Assembly: GCA_021234155.1 (NCBI GenBank)
Contig: JAJEKV010000085.1
Location: 248,001 to 312,000 of the forward strand
Direction: 5' to 3'
DNA length: 64,000 bases
From: Isoetes taiwanensis
Taxonomy: Eukaryota; Streptophyta; Lycopodiopsida; Isoetales; Isoetaceae
This document shows positions 1-9,984 of this stretch, piece after piece. Position numbers and translations under genes: made by a program. Under the pieces are notes generated by a model that was not told the origin of the DNA, searched no databases, and saw only the letters and a list, made by a program, of their open reading frames with translations. How positions within the stretch are numbered: position 1 is the first letter of the stretch; each line of letters opens with the position of its first letter.

Positions 1-357
1 AGTCTAGTTTCCAGAGTGGGCTTGGTTGTCCATAGATTCCTTACGGTTTGAAAGTTATGCCCAGAAAAGTGCATAGGGGTCTGAGTTGACTGTACAACTA
101 GATCTGCTTCTTCCTATGTTGTTGATGTGTCTAGCCTTACCTTCTAGTATCTTTTCTTGTTCCTTGCTTGATCATATCATTAGAAGGAGTTCATGTAACA
201 CCAGTGGTTGGTGGCTAGAGAGAGCTTGTCTTGCGGAGTAGCTTGACTTGGTGACATCTCTTCTAGTTGGTCCGGTTGGGTGGTAAATCGAGTACCTATG
301 GTGCTTTACTTTCTAATAAGTTGATGAGTTTGCAGGAAGAACAGGTCATTCGTAACA
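1..357 (+). mobile_element. 5' LTR (left part cut off by window) of non-autonomous LTR element
   Basis: Positions 1-357 are repeated at 2040-2396 at a constant offset of 2039. I see only two differences, both transitions, near positions 93 and 299. That is about 99.4% identity and suggests a recent insertion. The copy ends in ...AACA immediately before a primer-binding site, as an LTR should. Its 5' part, roughly 278 bp by comparison with the 3' LTR, lies outside the window, so the left target-site duplication cannot be checked. Confidence 0.9.
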
Positions 358-359
358 AT

Positions 360-371
360 TGGTATCAGAGC
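360..371 (+). other. Primer-binding site (initiator tRNA-Met type)
   Basis: The sequence TGGTATCAGAGC starts two bases after the 5' LTR. It is complementary to the 3' end of plant initiator tRNA-Met, the usual primer for minus-strand synthesis in plant LTR retrotransposons. Confidence 0.9.
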
Positions 372-544
372 TCAGTTCCGGTCTTTACCAGCGGAGCTGT
401 GGGTGATAGAAGAGTTGGAAATTTGAGTGGCTTAGCGGCACTCAAGATATCTTAAGGAAATAGGTTACCTCTTGTCTGGTATGAACTTGATGTTTAGGGA
501 TTGTGATTAGAATCTTTAGATATTTCTTATTGCATCCTTATGGC

Positions 545-750
545 TGAGGTTGGTGCCTCAAGTTTGGAAAGAGCTGGTGCTCTTGACCAAGTGATTGGAA
601 TGAGCGGATGCCATGTCCAAGAGATTGGAATGAGTTGGTGCTCATGTCCATGTGAATAGAATGTTTGTTATTCCTGATGTTCGCAGGTCTTCTGGTCGGT
701 GCTGGAGATTGCAAACTGGAATGGAGATTGATCAGAAGTTGGTGCTTCTG
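545..750 (+). repeat. Hairpin cluster A: variable stems around a conserved TTGGTG loop
   Basis: Four perfect hairpins share the same loop while their stems differ. They are TGAGG-ttggtg-CCTCA (545-560), AAGAG-ctggtg-CTCTT (569-584), ATGAG-ttggtg-CTCAT (630-645) and CAGAAG-ttggtg-CTTCTG (733-750). Intervening sequence such as GATTGGAATGAG also repeats, so the cluster looks like a decayed tandem array. Stem pairing is kept although the stem words change. Confidence 0.8.
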
Positions 751-1390
751 GTGGAGGTTAGTAAACATTTTGAGACAAATTAAGTTGATGTTCAATTTGT
801 GGTTTTTGGAGGTCTTCTCGAGGAACTAAGTTTATTCCTGAGAAGGGAAGGATCCGCCTTTTGGCGTGTTGGTTAGTACTATGGAAAAATTTACCCTTAA
901 AACCTTGTTATAAGCTTTGAATTTTGTCTAGGTGGACTCGGGAAGCACTATTCTATATTTAGTTGTGGCATAGCAACGAGTGAGTTTTAAGAACTAATGT
1001 ATGTCTATGAGGAATGACCAAAAATTAAGTTCTAACTTTAAAAATCTAAAAACTGAAAAGTTTGACGGTAATGGTTCAATGCTAACTAAGTTCACTTTGG
1101 TATATTGGGTGGAAAATTTTCGCGAACTTATGTTAGATGATACGTGCAGTTAGCAGTTACTGGGTTTGCAGGTTCTAAAGTTGTGATTGAGTTTTCGCAG
1201 AACATGGACATTACGATGTAAATGAGACTTGCGCAGGAGTATGAGCGAACTTTGCCAGAATTTCTTATTAACGATTATAAGGATGTCAAGTCCTCTAAGT
1301 AAATTGAGGCCATTTCTAATAGAATTGAAATGAAAGACCTCTAAATGAACTGAGGCAATTTTTAGCCTAAAGGGCTGGACTTGAATATTT

Positions 1391-1601
1391 CTGATTGTGG
1401 ACTCAATCAGGGTTGCAACCATGGATTTGGTTGTGGTATACATTTCTAGTTGTGGATTCAACTAGGGTTGCAACCATGGATTTGGTTGTGGTAGATATTT
1501 CTAGTTGTGGATTCAACTAGGGTTGCAACCATGGACTTGGTTGTGGTAAATTATTTTCTGATTGTGGATTCAATCAGGGTTGTAACCATGGACTTGGTTA
1601 C
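1391..1601 (+). repeat. Hairpin cluster B: tandem stem-loops with TGGAYT loops
   Basis: Eight consecutive perfect hairpins alternate between two stem types, all with loop TGGATT or TGGACT. The first type is CTGATTG/CAATCAG (1391-1410 and 1558-1577) or CTAGTTG/CAACTAG (1446-1465 and 1501-1520). The second is CAACCA/TGGTTG (1416-1433, 1471-1488, 1526-1543). In the last unit it becomes GTAACCA/TGGTTAC (1582-1601), a paired change on both arms. The unit is about 55 bp. Flanking units AGCCTAAAGGGCT (near 1360, 1610, 1637) form a third small stem-loop type. Confidence 0.85.
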
Positions 1602-1724
1602 GAAAATTTTTAGCCTAACGGGCTGGACTTGGAAATTTTTAGCCTAAAGGGTTGGACTTGACAACTTTTTATTATGCAGGTTGTAGCCATGGACTTGGTT
1701 GTGTCAAATTTGCCATATAATTTC

Positions 1725-1742
1725 TTGATCGAGGACGATCAA
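1725..1742 (+). other. Hairpin next to the polypurine tract
   Basis: TTGATCG-agga-CGATCAA is a perfect 7-bp stem with a 4-base loop, five bases upstream of the polypurine tract. The TRIM element at the right end of the window has the same CGAGGACG core in the same place. Confidence 0.7.
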
Positions 1743-1746
1743 TCCT

Positions 1747-1760
1747 GAGAAGGGGAGGAA
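1747..1760 (+). other. Polypurine tract
   Basis: GAGAAGGGGAGGAA directly precedes the TG that opens the 3' LTR. This is the expected priming site for plus-strand DNA synthesis. Confidence 0.85.
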
Positions 1761-1761
1761 T

Positions 1762-2396
1762 TGATATGGTTTAAGGTTAATAACTAATAATGGTGCTCGG
1801 GGGAGTGGCCTTGCATGGAACAATATTTATTGATATGATCAAGTAAGAAAGTCATCCAGTATGTCTAAGCCTTGCTATTATCAAAGAGAGAGCTAAAAAT
1901 AAACCTTGACCTTTATTTAGAGGCAAAAAGGCAAAAAAAGGTATTGTTGCCTATAAATAGAAGGACAACTTTGAGATGTGATATCTCCGCGACCACAACT
2001 CAGAAATCGGCGATCCTTACCTTGTTGGAAAGCCCTTGAAGTCTAGTTTCCAGAGTGGGCTTGGTTGTCCATAGATTCCTTACGGTTTGAAAGTTATGCC
2101 CAGAAAAGTGCATAGGGGTCTGAGTTGACTGCACAACTAGATCTGCTTCTTCCTATGTTGTTGATGTGTCTAGCCTTACCTTCTAGTATCTTTTCTTGTT
2201 CCTTGCTTGATCATATCATTAGAAGGAGTTCATGTAACACCAGTGGTTGGTGGCTAGAGAGAGCTTGTCTTGCGGAGTAGCTTGACTTGGTGACATCTCT
2301 TCTAGTTGGTCCGGTTGGGTGGTAAATCGAGTACCTGTGGTGCTTTACTTTCTAATAAGTTGATGAGTTTGCAGGAAGAACAGGTCATTCGTAACA
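1762..2396 (+). mobile_element. Complete 3' LTR (635 bp)
   Basis: The LTR starts TGATATGG after the polypurine tract and ends GTAACA, so it has the canonical TG...CA ends. The last 357 bp match the partial 5' LTR. A TATA box lies at 1951-1960. The five bases to its right are CGCGA, the expected target-site duplication if the left copy outside the window matches. It sits inside a decayed minus-strand PPR gene. Confidence 0.9.
1951..1960 (+). promoter_or_regulatory. TATA box of the LTR promoter
   Basis: CTATAAATAG is a strong plant TATA box about 190 bp into the LTR. Transcription would start roughly 30 bp downstream, near 1985, defining the U3/R border. Confidence 0.6.
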
Positions 2397-3690
2397 CGCG
2401 ACTCGGGCATTTGGTTAAAAAGTTCAAAGCTTGCTTTTAGCTGTCCTTCCTCAGCATAAGATGTAACTATGGAAGTCCAAGTCCAGCAGACTACATTTCA
2501 CCGAGGCATTTGTTGAAAAAGTTCGAACACACAATTAAGATAAGCATGTTGAGAATAAGGCTGCAATCATGGCATTCCAAGAGACAATGTTACGCCTTGG
2601 CATTTGTTCAAACGGCTGCCCAGGCTTCTTTAAATTTGTTTTCTTTGGCATAATCTGAAATCATTGTGTTCCAAGATAATATTACAGTGGGGCATTTGTT
2701 CAAACATATTTGCAGCCTCACAAATCATACCATGCTGTGTATAAACATTGATCCTGGTAGTCCATGATACAATATTTGGATTTGGTGAAAAAGCTTAATG
2801 GCTTCATCCAAGTTATGACTATGCTCATACGGGAACTCCGTATATATCATCCGGGATGTGATTAATCCGGACAAAACAGAGTGGTTAATCCGGACATCCG
2901 GTATCAGCCAGGGTGGTTAATCCGGACATCCGATATCAGCCAGGGTGGTTAATCCGGACATCCGATATCAGCCAAATGGTTAATCCGGACAAAAAGTGGT
3001 TAATCCGGACAAAAAACCAAGCGTAGAACTGTGCGGCGGGGGCAGAAATTTTGATCAGATCACTCTTGCTGCTCCGTGGGCGGTTTGATCCGCTTTAAAA
3101 AGCATGCCAATCGCTTGGTATACCCCTTTTATGTTAGATTGATGAAGAGAGGAAGAGATTTAAGGCGAAATAGAGCAGAATCGATCAAAAAAAGGGCAAA
3201 AACAGTTAGTTTTTGGGCTTCAAACTGCGCAGGTCCGGATTAACCACAATGGCTGATAACGGGTGTCCGGATTAACCACATCCTGGATGATATATACGGT
3301 CTTCCTGCTCATACGCTGAAATCATAAGGTTCCATGATATCGCATTGCACATGGGCATGTCCTGAAATGACTCTAAAGCTTTTCCTAATTCCCCTTGTTG
3401 AATATAACCTGCAATCATGGCATTCCGTGAAACAACATTTCGCGCTGGTATATTTCTAAAGAGAGTAAGAGTTTCATCTATATTTCCTTGCTCTATAAGC
3501 TGTGATCATAATATTCCAAGAAAAAATAAACCTATTCTGCAAATTGTCAAATGCTGCTCTTGCATCCTCCAGAGCTTCGCTATAGCCTGAAAGCATTTGG
3601 TCTGCGAGAAGGCATTTTGATTCCTACAGATTTTTAAAGCATGATCATATGCTGCACAATTTTCTGACATAAGAGAGATCTCCAACACCA
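2397..3690 (-). pseudogene. Decayed PPR (pentatricopeptide repeat) gene
   Basis: On the minus strand, short stretches read as PLS-type PPR repeats. One near 2770-2700 gives VSWTTRINVYTQHG. Another near 3450-3315 gives AMIAGYIQQGELGKALESF followed by AISWNLMISA. These match the VSWxxMIxxYxQxG core of plant organellar PPR proteins. No long frame survives. The gene is cut by a TIR element at 2831-3305 and its C-terminal side is replaced by the LTR element ending at 2396. It resembles the intact PPR gene at 24442-26466 in style, so it may be a related paralogue. Confidence 0.75.
2831..3305. mobile_element. 475-bp MULE-type MITE with 9-bp target-site duplication
   Basis: The perfect 9-bp duplication TGCTCATAC lies at 2822-2830 and 3306-3314. 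The termini are inverted repeats sharing CCGTATATATCATCC, followed by GATGTG and TTAATCCGG. GTGGTTAATCCGGAC recurs about six times in the left half and in inverted form near the right end. No ORF is present. A 9-bp duplication points to the Mutator-like superfamily. Confidence 0.85.
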
Positions 3691-3699
3691 AGTACGGTT

Positions 3700-5610
3700 T
3701 TGTAATTTATTTCAGTAAGTTACAAGTTAATTACAAGATCAAAATTTGCCCCGACAAACAAAGATTTTCAAATGATTCAAGAGCTTACATCAAGGATGAC
3801 AATATCCTACCCTCGTTCCCTTTGGTTTTGCGAGCAGAGGGTTTGCCCAATTTATTTGGATCTTTGGAGAATGTGCCCATTTTGAAAATGGAAAGTGCGG
3901 CAATCAAGATGGAAATAAAAGCAATGAGCACTGGCAGAGGACTCTGCGCTCTCTTCTAGTTTTAAAACGATTGTTTCCCTCCCCTCTCTCTGTCTGTTCT
4001 TCCAAGTGGGCTTTATAGCAGGTTCATTGTTTTCATCATTTCGTTTACGGTAAGATCCGTGACCAGGTTCATTCTTTTCCTCATCATTTGGGTGTATTAG
4101 AGTCGAGTAATATATCTCGGTGTTCAATTCCCACTAGCATTGCACTGTCTATTGAACAATGATTTACATTATTTATACATTTCTTGCTTTATTTGTGATG
4201 GGCTAGACGAAAATACCATTATTGAGCTGCATTCAATATGTATAGCAATTGAAGCATGGTTAGTGCAAGAGTGGTGTTTGAGAGGATGCAGCAGAGAGAT
4301 GTTATCATATGGAATGCCAAATGACCCTGCAATTGTTTCAGAAATTGGAGAATTCAGCATTTTATGACATATAGAAAATTCAATGGTATTTTTGCATGTG
4401 CAGCTTGAATTAAGCACTACTGCATGCTCTGGCTCTTGGGTTACTAAAACATTAGAAATGTTTATTGCATGGTATTCTGTTTCCAGGCCCCTAGGGAAGA
4501 AATGATCATGCATGCATATTTGAAGCTCCTGATCTTGATCCTTTTTCCTGCTTAACATTTAAGCCTTCCTACACAGTTGCAAGCACAAATCACTGAGTGG
4601 AAGAATAACAAATACCAAATTAAAACCTATAAACCATAATGGCAAATAAAGTTCAAATGTAGTATTTGTGGACTTTGCCATAAAACATAAAACGAAGCAA
4701 AAACTTTCATTCATTGCACAATGCTCCAAAAAAAACTATGACCTTATAAAAAAGCCACTTACTGCAAAGTACAAAACAAGTGTATTGGATGACATGGCAC
4801 TCGCTGTCATGTCCTCATCCAAGCTACAATTGACTATAAGATTATAACAAGCATCGCACGAATTGTGTGGAGTACTCCTACATACAACATTTGTATGCAT
4901 TATCTAAAACCATTTACTTGTAGTCATATTTGGTTCAACTTCAGAGGAGTGACACAACATATTTTGATTAAAGAAAGAGAAAACCTCCCAATGGTGCAAC
5001 TTCAACAACCACTTTGATACTTTAAATTAGTTCATGCTTCTGAATGGGTAGCCAAAGAAAATATGTAAAATTTGCACTTCAATTTTATGTAAAATTGTAA
5101 AGGAAAATATGTAAAAATTGCACCACAATTATATGTAAAAATATCAAGGCCTTGGCTTCTTTGATCTATGATTCCTGAGCAACATTTCTTATGAGAACTT
5201 ACATGCACTTGGTTGACGATTCTTAAAGATTCGTCGTAATTTGATAAAGCCCCACTTAAATGCTAGGATATGAACCTTAAACACCTCGAGCCGACGCCGC
5301 ATTCGTGGTAGGGCAAAGCCCCATTGGGCACGTGCCGGGAGTATAGTCTAAAACTGGCGGATAGCTGGTATGTGGAAAACTTTTCCTAGATCTTGATGAA
5401 CCTTAAACAAACATAAGAAATGCAATAACTAGGAATTGACCTCATGTTGGTTTGAACAATGGAATGCACCATCTTTGCTATGCCATTGGTATCAAAACAC
5501 ACGCACAAATTTTCTCAATATTCTATCATTAACATTCGCTTATTCAACACAAACCCAATAGTAGATGTCTAAATTTAAATCCACCATCTATATTAGTTTT
5601 GTTAATTTAT
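3700..5610. other. Non-coding stretch
   Basis: This stretch is AT-rich and has no recognisable gene. A 129-codon minus-strand frame (4169-4558) and a 91-codon one (3852-4127) resemble nothing I know. A GC-richer island near 5280-5350 contains the palindrome GGCACGTGCC, which has a G-box core (CACGTG), inside otherwise AT-rich DNA. The right part (about 4560-5650) is probably the body of the Helitron whose end is at 5650. Confidence 0.5.
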
Positions 5611-5616
5611 GCCCAA

Positions 5617-5650
5617 TGAAAAGCCCAGCAATGTTGGGCACTTTTTCTAG
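5617..5650 (+). mobile_element. Helitron 3' terminus
   Basis: A GCCCA/TGGGC hairpin (5623-5639) is followed by ACTTTTT and the terminal CTAG, then T. Helitrons end in a short hairpin a few bases before CTRR and insert between A and T. A second, similar terminus occurs at 13897-13930. The left end of this element is not recognised. Confidence 0.7.
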
Positions 5651-6060
5651 TATATAATACTAAAAGCAAAATAAGGGGATAGTTTGTGCGCCATCTCGAC
5701 CGTTACATTTTTTCAGTTATTTTCGTCCCTTGGATTCAGCGGTTTATTTGGCGCTATTTGTTTTGGTCCTTACCATTGTCGAAAACTCTAATCTGGAGAG
5801 CTCACCGTGCCATTGGGAAACTCGAATGTGGAGAGCAACCTAATGCAAGGCCGTCTTTGTGTAAGTTTTTCCTCCTTTGTTTTTGATGGTCAGGTTTATT
5901 TTTCGTATAGTAGATATCGTCTCTTGCAAATATGTAGCATAATAACAGGGGGTTTCTTTTGTATTTTTGTACTTTTTTCCCTAAGGTTTTTATATGATTT
6001 CATGGATGTATTTGATGAGGCATACTGATTAGTATATCTAGAGTGCGCGTACGGTTTAAC
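5651..6060 (+). repeat. Helitron-like or dispersed non-coding repeat
   Basis: The stretch begins TATATAATACTAAAAGC, directly after the CTAG of the upstream Helitron end. It reads like the start of another plant Helitron. Its right part (about 5945-6050) matches 8168-8270: both have a run of G and T followed by TTTTTGTA, AAGGTTTT, ATGATTTC and finally ATCTAGAGTGC. No coding region is supported. Confidence 0.4.
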
Positions 6061-7450
6061 TAATTTTGATGCCTATATCCAATGGTTTAGACCCATATAT
6101 CATATATTTATTTTTATATTGTATTTTCGTATTGTATCAAATATTCTGCTCGACATGCAAGGCTCGAGATAACCCATTTTAGGGTTATGTGTTGGGAATG
6201 AAAATGAGGATTTTTAGGGAAGAATCATTTGTGGGCTTAACAGGAGATTTCCGGGTTTTGGCATTTTGTTGTCGTGATCGCCCTCTTCATTTTTTGTTTT
6301 ATCGGGGTTCATGGTCCCGAGAGTCGAATCGATTCGCTTTTCCCCGCGTTTGGATCTCCCCGCCTCTTTCTTGCCATATATTTTTTCTCATCTTCAATGC
6401 CTTTTTCTCTGGGTTTCTCTTGAATCCTTCTTGCCGAGATGTTCTTGGCATACCCAACCGCTTCTTTCCCGTGACCCAACCGGGATTCGCCTCTGTTTTG
6501 CACCTTTCTAATCATTATGTCAAAGATTTCTTCGCTTCCAAATGTGTATTTGTCATTTGGGCATGTGGGTTTTGTAATTAGGTATTTGTTTCGTGTCTGT
6601 TTTTGCGTTTGCATAATTATAGGGTTGAATCGGGGCATTGGCGGGGGGTTTCGAGATCCCCATTTAAGGTTAGACGAAATGTTTGCAAATTTTGTCACAT
6701 TGGACTTAAGTATTAGTTAATTATCAAGTTGAATGCATTTGACCGATGCGAGGAACAATTGCCGGGTTTAAGGGAAAGAATTCTCAAATGTCTAAAGTTT
6801 TAAGGCTAGCTCGGATGACAGTGGGCTTGATGCATATTTTTGCTATTTCACATTATCTTGTTTGAACCGAATGGTACATGTGGATAATCATTCCAGCTGG
6901 AAATCTGCTGATTTAGGACCTACATGCCTTGCCCTCTTATGCCAGCATCATCAGTTGGGGTCTATTTGGTAGAGAACTATCCATAGACAGATGCTGTTGT
7001 AGCACAGATTGGCCATGCTGCCTGATCAAATGCACAAGGCCAAGGATCCAAGCTCTTCAAGCGATAAATCCTTTTCTGCAAATGGCAGTCCATAACAAAC
7101 CGGGTTAGGAAGCAGAAGCCTTTGCTTACATGCAAACATATTTGAAGCATGCTTGTGGAACATGGTGTGGGTTGAGAATGGATTAGATGCCGCTTTGTAT
7201 GATGGTTTGCCTGTCTATGTTATGAAATAGGTAAAGGATGCTACCAGACAAGACAATGTATAGTTTTGCTGCAATCTGGCATCATAATGTATACTTTTGC
7301 TCCAATGTGGCATCGTCTCTGCTTACACCGGCAAGCATTGATCTGCTTCATATCAAGCATTGCTCTGCTTCATAAAGGTGAGTAGTATTGCTCATCTTCA
7401 GGAAAATGTGTGTACTTTGCTTCAAAAACAATTGTTAAAATGCTTTGGGA
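6061..7450. other. Non-coding stretch
   Basis: Several ORFs of up to 130 codons overlap on both strands around 6189-6720, but none resembles a known protein and they mutually shadow one another. I see no RNA gene and no clear element boundary here. Confidence 0.4.
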
Positions 7451-7454
7451 CAAT

Positions 7455-7615
7455 CGATAATACATTGGCGTGTTTTTTTTTTTTTGATGAGGAAACAAGT
7501 TGGAGAGGCTACTTGTACAAACAATTGCGAGATAATACATTGGCACATTTTTTTTCTTTTTTAAATGAGGAAACAAGTTGGAGAGGCTATTGTACGCACA
7601 ATTGCTTTATTAGAC
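7455..7615. repeat. Two-copy tandem repeat (about 84 bp)
   Basis: The unit begins GATAATACATTGGC, then has a T-rich run, then GAGGAAACAAGTTGGAGAGG and CAATTG. It occurs twice in direct orientation. The T runs make short spurious reading frames. No function is evident. Confidence 0.6.
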
Positions 7616-7842
7616 ATTGCTTTATTAATGTTAACATCACACATTCCATTCCATTCGACACAATCACATGTGAATTCTCAAGTTCAATATAATTGTTCAA
7701 GTTCTAAATATTTAAACGATGGTTATCTAGTATACTTCAAATATTAAATCCTTAGTGCATATTTGGATTCCAAGGTTTAAGATGCAACCCTACACTATCT
7801 TTATGTTTTAAATGTCTTCTATATTCTCACGTCTGTTTTTTT

Positions 7843-8166
7843 TTTAATGGCCCGAAGGGCCAAAAAATTTTTTTAGTATAATAACCAACACATAACTACC
7901 GTTGACATTAATAAATATAACCATTGGATCCAACACATTTAAATTAAAATCCCCCTTAAACCCCCTTTGGTTTGGGTGCATATTCACACGGGGGGTGACT
8001 CCGGGCATCGAGAGCTGTCGGATTGGCATATTCGCCCCTTATTCCTTAATCTACACCGTACGTAAAGTTCCTCATTTGTGGGGTATGCAAGTACAAGATT
8101 TGCTATACTGTATAATAAGATTCGCAAAATACTATAAGATTTCAACCGGAATACTATATGGTGTTG
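7843..8166. repeat. Dispersed repeat, copy A (matches 9003-9411)
   Basis: The copies share GGTTTGGGTGCATATTCACA, GGGGGGTGACTCCGGGC, CTACACCGTACGTAAAG and TATACTGTATAA in order. Copy A lacks the second inverted arm that copy B has and runs instead into the sequence also found at 5945-6050. It is probably a truncated or recombined foldback element. Confidence 0.65.
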
Positions 8167-8305
8167 AACAGGGGGTTTTCTTTGTGTTTTTGTATGCTTT
8201 TTACTAAGGTTTTCCTATGATTTCGTGATGTATTCAAATGGATGTACTAATGCGTACATCTAGAGTGCACCATTTCTGAGCCATTGATTTTAACCTTTTT
8301 TTTTC

Positions 8306-8425
8306 AATGGTCAACAACCAATGGCTCACAACAAAAGCCCTTTTTTTGTGCGTGTGGTGCATAATGGTCAACAACCAATGGCTCACAACAAAAGCCCTCT
8401 TTTTGTGTGTGTGGTGCATAATGGG
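8306..8425. repeat. 57-bp tandem repeat, about two copies
   Basis: Each unit starts AATGGTCAACAACC, includes GGCTCACAACAAAAGCCC and a T run, and ends GTGTGGTGCAT. The copies begin at 8306 and 8363. It is non-coding. Confidence 0.8.
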
Positions 8426-9154
8426 CACATGACGGGCTTGAAGGGCGCATGTAGTGCGGTTTCCCGGGCAACACATTTCTTATCATAACTTTTGATCCGA
8501 GCTCGCTTTGAGATGATTTTTATTATGCGTTGGAAAGCTCTCTCCCTAGATCTTTTGATAATGTATGATATGGATATGTTTGGTTAAGTTATCTATGCTA
8601 AAACAGCAATTTTTCGGCCGGGTTTGGTAGGCTTTCACATCCTACCAGCTGATTAATACAGGATTGCGCTATTGGATATTGTTTTATGGCTTCTAGATCC
8701 TTGTGCTAACAAGCAGAAAAGTTTCCCACTTCGGTTTCTCACCACAAGAATCCATGGAGGCCAAAGGCTGCTGTTAAATTCCAGTTGAAACATGTTTGTG
8801 TATGGGTGTTGCAAACTTTATGACTTTCAGAATAATGGGATCAATCTGCTCTATCTTTATGGTAACTTTTACTTATGTTCTATTTGTTTTATTGTGATGA
8901 AATTCAAAAGCTACAGGTGATACAAGCCTCAAATGAATTCTAGTTTTTTTCTGGTTGGAATTCTAAAATTTTTGTTACACCGGGAGGGGGGGGTGGTGAC
9001 GTCCTTAAGGTCCCGAAGGGGCCAAAAAGATTTTTTTGCAACACAAACCATTAACATCCAACATATAAAAATTAAATCCCCCAACACATAACAACCAACA
9101 AATAACAACCATTGACATTAACAACCAACACATAACTACCATTGACATTAATTA

Positions 9155-9537
9155 ACACAACCATTGGGTCCAACACATTTAAATTAAAATTCCCCTTAAA
9201 CCCCCTTTGGTTTGGGTGCATATTCACACGGGGGGTGACTCCGGGCAATGAGAGCTGTTGGATAGGCATATTCACCCCTTATTCCTTAATCTACACCGTA
9301 CGTAAAGTTCCTCGTTTGTGGGGTATGCAAGTACAAAATTTGCTATACTGTATAACAAGATTCGCAAAATACTATAAGATTTCAAGCAGAATACTATATG
9401 GTGTTGATTTCGTACGTGCAAAATACAATTATGAGGGCTGTTACTGCCCTACGTCACCCCCCGTGTGAATATGCACCCAAACCAAAGGGGGTTTAAGGGG
9501 AATTTTAATTTAAATGTGTTGGACCCAATGGTTGTGT
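9155..9537. mobile_element. Foldback element with 85-bp inverted arms
   Basis: Positions 9155-9239 and 9453-9537 are near-perfect inverted copies, beginning ACACAACC and ending GGGTGAC, around a spacer of about 213 bp. No ORF is present. A clean target-site duplication is not visible. The left arm and core recur at about 7915-8166 without the right arm. Confidence 0.75.
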
Positions 9538-9984
9538 AGGCCTTCTTATAAAACACAAGGAATCATTTCGGATTATGCAGAGTTAGAAACTGGAGTTATG
9601 CAGAGTTAGATTTCTCTAGAATTAATCCATGATCTTAATATCGGGAGCATATGAGAAGATATGAATGACATCACAGGACATCGTTGTGATTGAATATGTT
9701 GGCCACTTTTTTATGCACCGAACTTAGTGCCTCTCTGTTGTTGTGGTTGGGCAGATAGTCCTAATTTTGTTATGGTTTTCCTACAAAGTTTATTATTTTA
9801 TCTAGATGATTGCTTAAGCTCAAGGTCTTTCAAAGCCGATGGGGCTTCTCTATGTGGAGCATGGCAAATATCAAAGAGTGAATGCGATTCCGACAAGGTT
9901 TAGATCCTAAAGTACCTTAAATTTATAGGGCTTCTTAGTCTTTTAGATTCAGCGTGAAGATGAAGGATCAGTTGCCTATATAAT
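9538..9984. other. Non-coding stretch
   Basis: I see no gene, repeat or RNA signature in this stretch. It separates the foldback element from the LINE remnant that begins near 9985. Confidence 0.4.

Larger units (their letters stand above)
358..1761 (+). mobile_element. Internal region of TRIM/LARD-like non-autonomous retroelement
   Basis: These 1404 bp lie between a primer-binding site and a polypurine tract. I see no gag, protease, reverse transcriptase or integrase reading frame, so the element must depend on enzymes supplied in trans. Instead the region holds clusters of short perfect hairpins (545-750 and 1391-1601). With 635-bp LTRs the whole element is about 2.7 kb, in the TRIM/small-LARD size range. 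No ORF in it resembles a known protein. Confidence 0.85.

Noticed and set aside
1391-1601. Regular repeats read as a CRISPR array
   Set aside because: The units are self-complementary hairpins with no unique spacers, inside a plant LTR element.
4169-4558. 129-codon minus-strand ORF as a gene
   Set aside because: No similarity, no plausible domain, and an overlapping plus-strand frame of similar quality.
6189-6720. Overlapping ORFs of 66-130 codons on both strands
   Set aside because: They shadow one another, have no recognisable domain and lie in repeat-like DNA.
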